DNA of 7,179 nucleotides from Spartobacteria bacterium (GTDB lineage Bacteria; Verrucomicrobiota; Verrucomicrobiia; Chthoniobacterales; Chthoniobacteraceae): NCBI GenBank assembly GCA_025350985.1, contig JANXWU010000399.1:1-7179 (forward strand), read 5' to 3'. The notes under the pieces were generated by a model. It ran no database searches, was not told the DNA's origin, and worked only from the letters and a program-made list of their open reading frames with translations. A program made the position numbers and the translations under genes. Positions 1-5,714 of this stretch are shown one piece after another (position 1 is the first letter of the stretch; every line of letters begins with the position of its first letter).

Positions 1-1
1 G

Positions 2-1210
2 GACGACCATCCGGGGGCTGGCGTCGATCTCAAGGCGGCGCTGCTTTTTCGCGACTCCAGCTCGATTGCCGGTGACGCGCTCGCGAAGGAAATTATTGAG
101 CGCGTCCTGCTGCCCGCCATCGGGGCACCTTTCCAAGATCATCCCGAACTCGGTTCGAAATTTGAAATCCTGTTCCGCGCGGCGCATCCGAAAGAGGCGG
201 CGCGCGCGCGCTGGTCGCGCATCGTGAAGCTCGTCTTCCTGCCGATCATTCGGCAGTGGTTGCGCGATCTTTCCAACGACACCTACGGCTGCCCCGAAAC
301 GGGTGGCCTCGGCTGGGCGCCGGGACGCATCGAAGGGGCGGAAGGCCGGCTGGTCGATGAAGGCGCGCTGGCCGAATTCAACGAACTTTGCCATGCCGCT
401 GGCTTCCCGGAAAAACTGATGGATGACAACAATCCCATCACTTATCTCGAGGCGGATTTGCGCGGCTGCATTGACCGTATTTTCACGCCGGTCATCCAGT
501 CGCTGGCAAAATACGTCACCGGATTCGAGATCGACCTCGTCACTCTCAGCGGAAAACCGTCCGAGCTTCCCCAAGTCAAATCGCTGCTGGAAAATCTCCT
601 TCCGATCCTGCCGCAGCGCATCATCCAGGCGCGCGATTTCCCCGCCGGCGAATGGTATCCCATGAGTGCCGACAACAAAATCAGCGATGCGAAAAGCGTG
701 ACCGCCGTGGGTGCGGCGCTCTACCAGGCGATCAGCAATGGAAAGATTCCAGGCTGGACAATCGAGCGCAGCGGTTCGGGGCAAATTCTCGAAGGCGGCA
801 ACTTTTGGGGCGCGATGCCGCTGCGGCATCAGCCGACCAAATTTAGCCCGCTGTATCTCTCGCCGGGGCAGGAGAGGGCGACGCACAAGATTATGCTCGG
901 CACTTTGATTGGGCGAAAAATTCTCCCGTCGGCAGCGAAGCCCGAGCAGGTCTATCGCTTCCGACTGCGCGACCCGAAAAAGCGCGAGTTGCAAAAAGGC
1001 AATCCGATCTTTGCGGTCACGCTGCAACGCGTTCCGGCGCTCGATCCTGACGAAATCGAAGGCTTGGAAATTTCCGAAGTGCAGGGCGAAATCGCGGGGC
1101 AGCCGGTTTCCGTGCAGGACGTCGAGTTGCAGCTCTGCACGCTGGAGGGCGATTACTTTTGGATGGACAACGGACGTTTTGAAGTTTCCTGGCCGACGCC
1201 GCAGGCATGA
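2..1210 (+). CDS. SrfB-like protein with ASKHA (actin/Hsp70-like) fold, C-terminal part; 5' end outside window
   Basis: The frame is open from base 2, so this is the last 402 codons of a longer gene. A GTG at 224 is only an internal codon, because coding-like sequence (DLKAALLFRDSSSIAGDALA) runs before it. Seen: a strand-turn segment FEIDLVTLSGKPSELPQVKS (about 524-583) followed by GEWYP and then DAKSVTAVGAAL (about 686-721). This order resembles the C-terminal adenosine-site half of ASKHA proteins, where a (T/S)GG-like turn is followed by DP..avaiGAA. The rest, with PLYLSPG, YRFRLRDPKK and a closing beta-rich region, fits my recollection of the C-terminus of SrfB (PF07520), a family of roughly 1000 residues named from Salmonella, of unknown biochemical role. 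The gene overlaps the next one by ATGA, so the two are probably translationally coupled. The SrfB assignment is by pattern memory and moderately sure. A divergent Hsp70/FtsA-like protein is the alternative. Confidence 0.6.
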   Translation, partial: DDHPGAGVDLKAALLFRDSSSIAGDALAKEIIERVLLPAIGAPFQDHPELGSKFEILFRAAHPKEAARARWSRIVKLVFLPIIRQWLRDLSNDTYGCPETGGLGWAPGRIEGAEGRLVDEGALAEFNELCHAAGFPEKLMDDNNPITYLEADLRGCIDRIFTPVIQSLAKYVTGFEIDLVTLSGKPSELPQVKSLLENLLPILPQRIIQARDFPAGEWYPMSADNKISDAKSVTAVGAALYQAISNGKIPGWTIERSGSGQILEGGNFWGAMPLRHQPTKFSPLYLSPGQERATHKIMLGTLIGRKILPSAAKPEQVYRFRLRDPKKRELQKGNPIFAVTLQRVPALDPDEIEGLEISEVQGEIAGQPVSVQDVELQLCTLEGDYFWMDNGRFEVSWPTPQA

Positions 1211-2211
1211 ACAATCCCGCCCTCACGACCGCAGCACCACCGACGCTGGAAGCGATCTGGGGCAAGCTCCAAGAGGTGGAATCACTTGTCGCCAACGTCC
1301 GCAACGAAGTGGCTCATCTCTCTCGTGAAGGCGGCTCTCCGCCGGTGGCGGAAAATGTTTCCGCACCGGAATTGTCTCCGGGAGAAACGGAATCGCCGAC
1401 GGTCGATGAAACCCGGTCAGCGTCCGCCGTCTTGGAATCCGAGCGGGAAAAAATGCAAAGTGAACTCGACGAAAAACGCGCAGAACTCAACGCGGTGAAA
1501 AGTGAAGCAGAGGACGCGCGCGCGCTTTTGACTGAGCTGGAAACGGAGACGACCGCCGCGCAAAAAAGTTTCGTCGAAATCGCAAGGCAACAGCGGGAAG
1601 CGGAGCAAGTCATCGCCCAATCCGCCCAGGCGCGCGACCAACTCGCCGCGGTGGAGGAGGGCAGGGCCGAAGCCGGGCGCAAACTCGAAGAACTGCGCGC
1701 GAAGGAGGCTGAATATGCCGGTTACCGCGACGGCCACGCGGCGGCGCAGCAGTTGCTCGCGCGCATCTGGCCCGCCTGGCTGGTGACGCCGGAGTTTTCC
1801 CGCTGGCGCGTGCAGATCGAGGACGCGATCCACGCCGTCAACGCGCCGCCTGCTGCGACGCTTTTGTTTTCCGCCTTGCACGGATACAACGCCGCGTTGC
1901 GCGAGGCGGGCGATTCGCGCGTGCTGCTCGACAGCCTGCGCGAGTTGAGCCGCCGTCTTTTCGCCTGGCTGAAAGAGCTCGGCCAGAGCGAGGAAGAAGC
2001 CGCCGCCGTCGCGCAAGCATGGGCCGCGCAAATCAACCGCGAATGCGCCGGCAAGGCCGAAGTGGAAGTGCCCCTCCCCGGCAATCCCGCCGAAGCCGGC
2101 TGGATGCTTTTCGCGCCGCGCACCGGCAGCGCCGACATCGTCTCGGTGCAGACCTGGTGTGTGCGCGACGCGCAAAAACGTCCGATCAACAAAGCGCAAG
2201 TCACCCTCTGA
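1207..2211 (+). CDS. Coiled-coil protein of the SrfB-like operon, unknown function
   Basis: This 334-residue protein starts at an ATG that overlaps the previous stop (ATGA), which fixes the start. No clear Shine-Dalgarno site precedes it, so it probably relies on coupling. Residues 12-40 form a short amphipathic helix. Residues 42-72 are a Pro/Ser/Glu-rich linker. Residues 76-171 are a long charged heptad-like stretch rich in Glu, Lys, Ala and Leu, a probable coiled coil. Residues 180-280 look globular and helical with several Trp (WPAW, FSRW, FAWL). The last 45 residues are predicted beta-rich (GWMLFAPRTG, VSVQTWCVRD). There is no signal peptide or membrane segment, so it is probably cytoplasmic. 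The coiled coil suggests oligomerisation or a bridge between the ASKHA protein upstream and the membrane protein downstream; this is inference. I do not recognise a family. It lacks the size and P-loop expected of SrfC. Confidence 0.85.
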   Translation: MNNPALTTAAPPTLEAIWGKLQEVESLVANVRNEVAHLSREGGSPPVAENVSAPELSPGETESPTVDETRSASAVLESEREKMQSELDEKRAELNAVKSEAEDARALLTELETETTAAQKSFVEIARQQREAEQVIAQSAQARDQLAAVEEGRAEAGRKLEELRAKEAEYAGYRDGHAAAQQLLARIWPAWLVTPEFSRWRVQIEDAIHAVNAPPAATLLFSALHGYNAALREAGDSRVLLDSLRELSRRLFAWLKELGQSEEEAAAVAQAWAAQINRECAGKAEVEVPLPGNPAEAGWMLFAPRTGSADIVSVQTWCVRDAQKRPINKAQVTL

Positions 2212-2216
2212 TTCTT

Positions 2217-3623
2217 ATGTCTCCGTTCTCCATCGAACCGAAAAAAGGCGTGCGGCTGCAACTCGCCAACTACTCGAAAATCCGTTCGTTCCAAGGCGGA
2301 GGTGAATTCTGGGAAACCCAGTTTCAACAAATCATCCGGCAATGCCTTGGCGATTTTCTCCCGCGCGCCGAGGAGGATCGCGCGGGCAGCGTGCTCTTCC
2401 AGCATTTTGTGAACAGCGAGGAAGTCTGCTCCGAGAGTGATCCCATCGCAGGCTCCGCCGCAGTGCCCGCGGGCGAGTTGCAGCGACTCGAACGCTGCAT
2501 CCAGACGCTCAAAGCCAAGGAGACCGATCCGCTCATCGACGGCAACGCGCGCAAGCTGATCCAAGCATTTCGCCTTCCCGATCCGAACAAGGATTCCGAA
2601 CTCTATCGCCTTTACGGACCCCGCACGAATCGCAAACTTCTCGTCCTGTGGGGCGTGGAAAAAGAGCGCCAGTCCTCGCTCGATCCATTAGCCGCCATCT
2701 CGCGCGTGCGTGAACGCGCGGCGGGCGGCTTTTGGAAAAAATGTCTCGTTCCTCTCGCGGCGTTGCTGGTTTTGCTGCTGGCGTTTCTGATCTGGCTGGC
2801 GCTCGAAAAGCACGATCGTGTCCCGCCCACCGCGAGGAATGGAACCGCCGTTTCAGCGACCGGCTCGCCGTCCTCCGCTATCGCCAAAAACATTCCGTCC
2901 GCGGATGCGAATGCACCCGATGCTCGACGGGATGGAGCCCCTTCTAATTCCACTCCCACGTCATCCTCGGAGAAGGCCACGCCTCCGAAAATGGCGGATG
3001 CGCGCACGGGCACGACGACGGCTCCGGGCACAAATGCGGCGGAGGCTTTGTCGAATGATTCGTCAAACCCGAACAAAAACGGAGCGCCCACAGAAACGCA
3101 GTCCGAAGCCGGCAAAAATTCGCGACCGCCGGCATCTGGAAATGCACCCGCAAAATCACCCGCATCTCCGGCTTCGAATCCGAAGGCGACCCCGCCTTTT
3201 CCGACCGCGGACTCCGCCTCGAAATCACCTGCGGGAACCGCCCACCCTCCATCTGAAAAACCTGATTTCGCATCGGCGGCAAATTCACCCGCTCTGTCCG
3301 ACCGGCTAAAACTCAACATCGAGAAAACAAGCACCGACAAGATGACGCCCGATGGCAAGGCGGAAGTCGGCCTCAAGGCACGATTCAGCGACAAAGATGG
3401 CAAGTCGCTGCCGGGCGGGAAAATCAGCGAATGGAAGATAGATGGCGCGATCCAAAGGGTTGGGGCCAAACTCCGAACGGAGCCTTTCCTTACCACACAA
3501 CTGAAACAAGGAACTCACCAAGTCGAAGTGACTGGCGTCGGTGCCGATGGGAAATCAATTCACACGTCCGCAAGCATCGAAATCGACATTCAATCCAGTG
3601 TGCGACTCAAGCCTGCCCCGTGA
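2217..3623 (+). CDS. Single-pass membrane protein with Pro/Ser/Ala-rich linker and beta-rich C-terminal domain
   Basis: This is a 468-residue protein. I chose the ATG at 2217, five bases after the previous stop. The frame stays open further upstream to an ATG at 2019, but that stretch lies inside the coiled-coil gene and translates to Arg-rich shadow sequence. Residues 1-170 are a soluble domain with FWETQFQQIIRQCLGDFLPR and LYGPRTNRKLLVLWGVEKE. Residues 177-196 (LVPLAALLVLLLAFLIWLAL) are a clear transmembrane helix preceded by WKK, so the N-terminus is probably cytoplasmic. Residues 203-362 are low-complexity Pro/Ser/Ala/Asn/Lys sequence, a likely extended envelope-spanning linker. Residues 363-462 look like an Ig- or PKD-like beta domain, with alternating hydrophobics such as HQVEVTGVGADGKS. 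It probably anchors the operon's cytoplasmic components and reaches into the periplasm. The family is not recognised. The topology is fairly sure and the function unknown. Confidence 0.85.
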   Translation: MSPFSIEPKKGVRLQLANYSKIRSFQGGGEFWETQFQQIIRQCLGDFLPRAEEDRAGSVLFQHFVNSEEVCSESDPIAGSAAVPAGELQRLERCIQTLKAKETDPLIDGNARKLIQAFRLPDPNKDSELYRLYGPRTNRKLLVLWGVEKERQSSLDPLAAISRVRERAAGGFWKKCLVPLAALLVLLLAFLIWLALEKHDRVPPTARNGTAVSATGSPSSAIAKNIPSADANAPDARRDGAPSNSTPTSSSEKATPPKMADARTGTTTAPGTNAAEALSNDSSNPNKNGAPTETQSEAGKNSRPPASGNAPAKSPASPASNPKATPPFPTADSASKSPAGTAHPPSEKPDFASAANSPALSDRLKLNIEKTSTDKMTPDGKAEVGLKARFSDKDGKSLPGGKISEWKIDGAIQRVGAKLRTEPFLTTQLKQGTHQVEVTGVGADGKSIHTSASIEIDIQSSVRLKPAP

Positions 3624-3736
3624 CTTCATTCTAATGTCTGATTCATCCAGAGGGTTCTGTTTTGCCGATGAAAGTCAGCCGTACTGGTTTCGTGACTTGG
3701 AGGCAACCGGGATGGGGATTCTACTGTAAAAAACCA

Positions 3737-3764
3737 TTGTCAATTTTGAAAGCCCCGCTATTCT
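3737..3764 (+). promoter_or_regulatory. Candidate sigma70-type promoter for rpmI-rplT
   Basis: TTGTCA (3737-3742) is separated by 16 bases from TATTCT (3759-3764), an acceptable match to the -35/-10 consensus. It lies in the 150-base gap between the membrane-protein gene and rpmI. A start about 7 bases after the -10 box would fall near 3771, giving rpmI a leader of only about 3 bases. The absence of a Shine-Dalgarno site before rpmI agrees with a nearly leaderless mRNA, but this is a weak consensus-based call. I see no terminator and no recognisable gene in the rest of the gap (3624-3736). Confidence 0.35.
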
Positions 3765-3773
3765 TCCCGCCCC

Positions 3774-3983
3774 ATGCCGAAATCCATCGCCCGTCGCAAA
3801 ACCAAAAAAGCCGTGGCCAAGCGCTTCAAAATCACCGCCAGCGGCAAGATCAAGCGTGGTCACGCCTCAATGCGCCATCTTCTGAGCAGCCGCAGTTCGA
3901 AACGAAAACGCCAGCTCGGCAAGTCCGGTTCAGTCCACAAGACCGACATGGCGCGCATCAAGGAGAACCTGCCGTTTCATTGA
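3774..3983 (+). CDS. rpmI: 50S ribosomal protein L35
   Basis: This 69-residue basic protein matches L35 throughout. The N-terminal MPKSIARRKTKKAVAKRFK is followed by the signature ITASGKIKRGHASMRHLLSS, then SSKRKRQLGKSG and a C-terminal RIKENLPFH. The family is usually 64-66 residues, so this copy is slightly long at the N-terminus. L35 is a small protein of the large ribosomal subunit bound to 23S rRNA. It precedes rplT, as in most bacteria. The usual upstream infC is missing, and an unrelated SrfB-like operon lies there instead. No Shine-Dalgarno site is visible before the ATG (the preceding bases are pyrimidine-rich). Confidence 0.97.
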   Translation: MPKSIARRKTKKAVAKRFKITASGKIKRGHASMRHLLSSRSSKRKRQLGKSGSVHKTDMARIKENLPFH

Positions 3984-3989
3984 TTTTCT

Positions 3990-4012
3990 GAACGTCGAAT
4001 TTTTCGACGTTC
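3990..4012 (+). repeat. Perfect 10-bp hairpin after rpmI
   Basis: GAACGTCGAA (3990-3999) and TTCGACGTTC (4003-4012) are exact inverted copies around a TTT loop, starting 6 bases after the rpmI stop. No T-run follows, so it is not a classical intrinsic terminator for the plus strand. It may stabilise the 3' end of the rpmI message or act in the rpmI-rplT spacer. Ribosomal protein L20 is known to bind structured leader RNA in some bacteria, but nothing here proves such control. Confidence 0.7.
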
Positions 4013-4015
4013 GCC

Positions 4016-4071
4016 GTCCTCCCGCCTGCCTGGCTTTCGCCGGGCTAACGCGCGGGCGAGGCAGGGAGGAC
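4016..4071 (+). repeat. 56-base imperfect palindrome, REP/MITE-like, in the rpmI-rplT spacer
   Basis: The ends GTCCTCCC (4016-4023) and GGGAGGAC (4064-4071) pair perfectly. Further pairing continues inward with bulges, since GCCTGCC faces GGCGAGGC. A separate inner hairpin, CCTGGC-TTTC-GCCGGG, occupies 4029-4044. The segment is denser in GC and structure than the flanks and fills almost half of the spacer. Terminal pairing plus an internal hairpin resembles dispersed REP-type elements; that it is a multi-copy repeat is inference. Confidence 0.6.
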
Positions 4072-4094
4072 ACCAGGCAAAAAACAGCCCGCTC

Positions 4095-4098
4095 GGAG
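4095..4098 (+). promoter_or_regulatory. Ribosome binding site of rplT
   Basis: GGAG lies 8 bases before the rplT ATG at 4107. It is the only convincing Shine-Dalgarno match ahead of any gene in this window. It supports the chosen start and suggests that rplT, unlike its neighbours, is initiated independently. Confidence 0.65.
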
Positions 4099-4106
4099 AA
4101 ACCAAC

Positions 4107-4478
4107 ATGCCAAGATCCACCAACGCCCCCGCCAGCCGGGAGCGCCGCAAACGCTGGCTCGAGAAAGCCAAGGGCTTTCGCGGCCGTCGCTCAAAACTTT
4201 ACCGCTACGCCAAGGACGCCCTCTTCAAAGCGCAGACTTGGGCCTACCGCGACCGCAAGACGCGGAAGCGCAATTTTCGTTACCTCTGGATTCAGCGTAT
4301 CAATGCCGCCGCGCGCGCGAACGGCCTGACCTACAGCCGTTTCATGGAAGGCCTCAAAGCCGCCGGCATCACGCTCGACCGCAAGGTTCTTTCCGACATC
4401 GCCATCACGGATGATGCCGGATTCCAAGCCATCGTGAAGAGCGTCGTCGCGGCGCTGGAGCAGAAGAAGGCCGCGTAA
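4107..4478 (+). CDS. rplT: 50S ribosomal protein L20
   Basis: This 123-residue basic protein has the L20 layout. The N-terminal extension contains the conserved RERRKRWLEKAKGFRGRRSK and LYRYAKDALFKA segments. It is followed by AYRDRKTRKRNFRYLWIQRI with NAAARANGLTYSRFM, and then a C-terminal globular part (KAAGITLDRKVLSDIAITD). L20 is an early 23S rRNA-binding assembly protein of the large subunit. In several bacteria it also represses its own operon at the mRNA level, so the structured spacer upstream is a natural place for control, although no L20 site can be identified by eye. The length is normal for the family. The gene is followed by an intrinsic terminator at 4521-4553. Confidence 0.97.
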   Translation: MPRSTNAPASRERRKRWLEKAKGFRGRRSKLYRYAKDALFKAQTWAYRDRKTRKRNFRYLWIQRINAAARANGLTYSRFMEGLKAAGITLDRKVLSDIAITDDAGFQAIVKSVVAALEQKKAA

Positions 4479-4520
4479 CAAACCGTCGATTTATCGATCG
4501 CCGGTTGTTGATTTGAAGCG

Positions 4521-4553
4521 GCGCGCGGATTGATTTCCGCGCGCTGTTTTTTT
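4521..4553 (+). terminator. Rho-independent terminator of rpmI-rplT
   Basis: GCGCGCGGA (4521-4529) pairs perfectly with TCCGCGCGC (4536-4544) around a TTGATT loop, followed by TG and seven T (4547-4553). It lies 42 bases after the rplT stop. It separates the ribosomal protein genes transcriptionally from pheS, unless read-through occurs. Its T-run can also pair with the A-run at 4653-4658, which extends the next inverted repeat. Confidence 0.85.
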
Positions 4554-4554
4554 A

Positions 4555-4652
4555 AACGCAGAGACGCAAAGAGCGGCAAAGATTCGCAGAGGAAGTGTTT
4601 ATTTTTTTTGGTTTAACTCTGCGACCCTCTGCATCCTCCGCGCCTCTGCGTT
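4555..4652 (+). repeat. ORF-less inverted repeat with CGCAGAG-type units between rplT and pheS
   Basis: The left arm (4555-4591) begins AACGCAGAGACGCAAAGAG. The reverse complement of the right arm (4617-4652) begins AACGCAGAGGCGCGGAGGA. Both end with TCGCAGAG. The arms match imperfectly, and many differences are A in one copy against G in the other. Each arm is built from roughly 9-base units related to CGCAGAGNN. The loop (4592-4616) is T-rich and too small for a protein gene. The design, inverted arms made of short near-repeats, copies that of the element between pheS and pheT but with another unit sequence. It may be an empty or decayed relative, or a repeat used as an mRNA structure. No good Shine-Dalgarno site lies between it and pheS. 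Confidence 0.7.
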
Positions 4653-4672
4653 AAAAAATATAAAATTCCGCG

Positions 4673-5686
4673 ATGGAAACTGAACTCGAACAAATCCGCG
4701 CCGAGGCTTTCGCCGAAATCGGGCAGGCGCAGGATGAAGCGGCGGTCGAGGCCGTGCGCGTGAAATTTCTCGGCAAGACCGGACGCATTTCGCTGCTCAG
4801 CGAAAAAATGCGCGACGTGCCGAAGGAGGACAAGGCGCGCGTCGGCAAGTTGCTGAACGAAATTCGCGCCGCGCTCACATCCGCCATAGACGGTCGCAAA
4901 TCCGCTCTGGAGGCCGAACGCGACACCCGCGCGCTTGCTGGAGTCGATGTCACGCTGCCGGGCACGCCGGTCGCCGTCGGCGCGCTGCATCCGATCACGC
5001 AACTTCAGCATCGGGCCATCGAGATTTTCCGCCGCATGGGTTTCGCGCTCGCCGACGGGCCGGACATCGAGGACGAATTCCACTGTTTCGACGCGCTCAA
5101 CACGCCCGCCGATCACCCGGCGCGCAACGAGCAGGACACGTTTTATTTTTCCGACGGACGCCTGCTGCGCACCCACACGAGCACGGTGCAGATTCGGACG
5201 ATGGAAAAATGTGCGCCGCCGGTGCGGATCATCGCGCCCGGAGCGGCGTATCGTCGCGATGAAGTGGACGCGACGCATCTCGCGCAGTTCAAGCAAATGG
5301 AAGGCCTCTACGTCGATGAAGGCGTGAGCGTCGCCGACCTGAAGGGCACGATCGAATTTTTCTTCCGCGAGCTTCTGGGAAAAGAAACACGCGTCCGTTT
5401 TCGTCCGCACTTTTTCCCCTTCACCGAGCCGAGCTTCGAGATCGATCTCAAAGCGCCCGCGCTCGGTGCCGACAAATGGCTCGAGATGGCCGGATGCGGC
5501 ATGGTCGATCCGGCGGTGTTTGAGGCCGTGAACAAATCGCGCGGAGACGCTGCGTTCGATCCCGAAAAATTCACCGGCTTTGCGTTCGGCTTCGGTCTCG
5601 ACCGCCTCGCCATGGTGCTCCACGCCGTGCCGGACATCCGGCTGCTGGTGGAAAACGACGTGCGGTTTTTGGGGCAATTTAAATAA
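4673..5686 (+). CDS. pheS: Phenylalanine-tRNA ligase alpha subunit
   Basis: The 337-residue catalytic subunit of the (alpha-beta)2 synthetase charges tRNA-Phe with phenylalanine in the cytoplasm. Residues 1-90 form the N-terminal tRNA-binding coiled coil. HPITQLQHRAIEIFRRMGF (106-124) and the following GPDIEDEFHCFDALNTP with DHPARNEQDTFY hold the class II motif 1 region. LLRTHTSTVQIRTM (164-177) and AAYRRDEVDATHLAQFKQMEG (191-211) cover the motif 2 region. GCGMVDPAVFE and GFAFGFGLDRLAM (302-314) cover motif 3. The end, NDVRFLGQFK, is the normal family C-terminus, so the stop is native. Residues 286-295 (AVNKSRGDAA) seem slightly longer than in E. coli. The ATG at 4673 gives the standard start and lacks a Shine-Dalgarno site. 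A TATAAA at 4659-4664 could be a -10 box for a nearly leaderless message. pheT follows after an inserted gene. Confidence 0.98.
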   Translation: METELEQIRAEAFAEIGQAQDEAAVEAVRVKFLGKTGRISLLSEKMRDVPKEDKARVGKLLNEIRAALTSAIDGRKSALEAERDTRALAGVDVTLPGTPVAVGALHPITQLQHRAIEIFRRMGFALADGPDIEDEFHCFDALNTPADHPARNEQDTFYFSDGRLLRTHTSTVQIRTMEKCAPPVRIIAPGAAYRRDEVDATHLAQFKQMEGLYVDEGVSVADLKGTIEFFFRELLGKETRVRFRPHFFPFTEPSFEIDLKAPALGADKWLEMAGCGMVDPAVFEAVNKSRGDAAFDPEKFTGFAFGFGLDRLAMVLHAVPDIRLLVENDVRFLGQFK

Positions 5687-5714
5687 CCGCGACGAACGCG
5701 ACGGACGCGACGAT
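5685..5714 (+). repeat. Left inverted-repeat arm of the GxxExxY element
   Basis: After AAC the arm consists of three 9-base units, CGCGACGAA, CGCGACGGA and CGCGACGAT. It starts on the last two bases of the pheS stop codon and ends on the first two bases of the GxxExxY start codon. It therefore fills the whole gap between the two genes and leaves no ordinary Shine-Dalgarno site. Confidence 0.9.

Noticed and set aside
2019..2216. Upstream extension of the membrane-protein gene to an ATG at 2019
   Set aside because: The added 66 residues are Arg/Ser-rich shadow sequence inside the preceding gene, while the ATG at 2217 directly follows that gene's stop.
1417..2564. Long minus-strand open frames opposite the coiled-coil gene
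   Set aside because: They mirror the plus-strand gene in a GC-rich region and have no domain-like sequence. The plus-strand gene has coherent coiled-coil and Trp-rich segments and coupling to its neighbours.
3634..3729. 31-codon plus-strand ORF starting MSDSSRGFCFADES in the gap before rpmI
   Set aside because: It is short, lacks a ribosome site and any recognisable motif, and overlaps another equally plausible short frame (from 3662). I see no support for translation.
3990..4012. Hairpin after rpmI as an intrinsic terminator
   Set aside because: No T-run follows the stem, and the next gene, rplT, is normally cotranscribed with rpmI.
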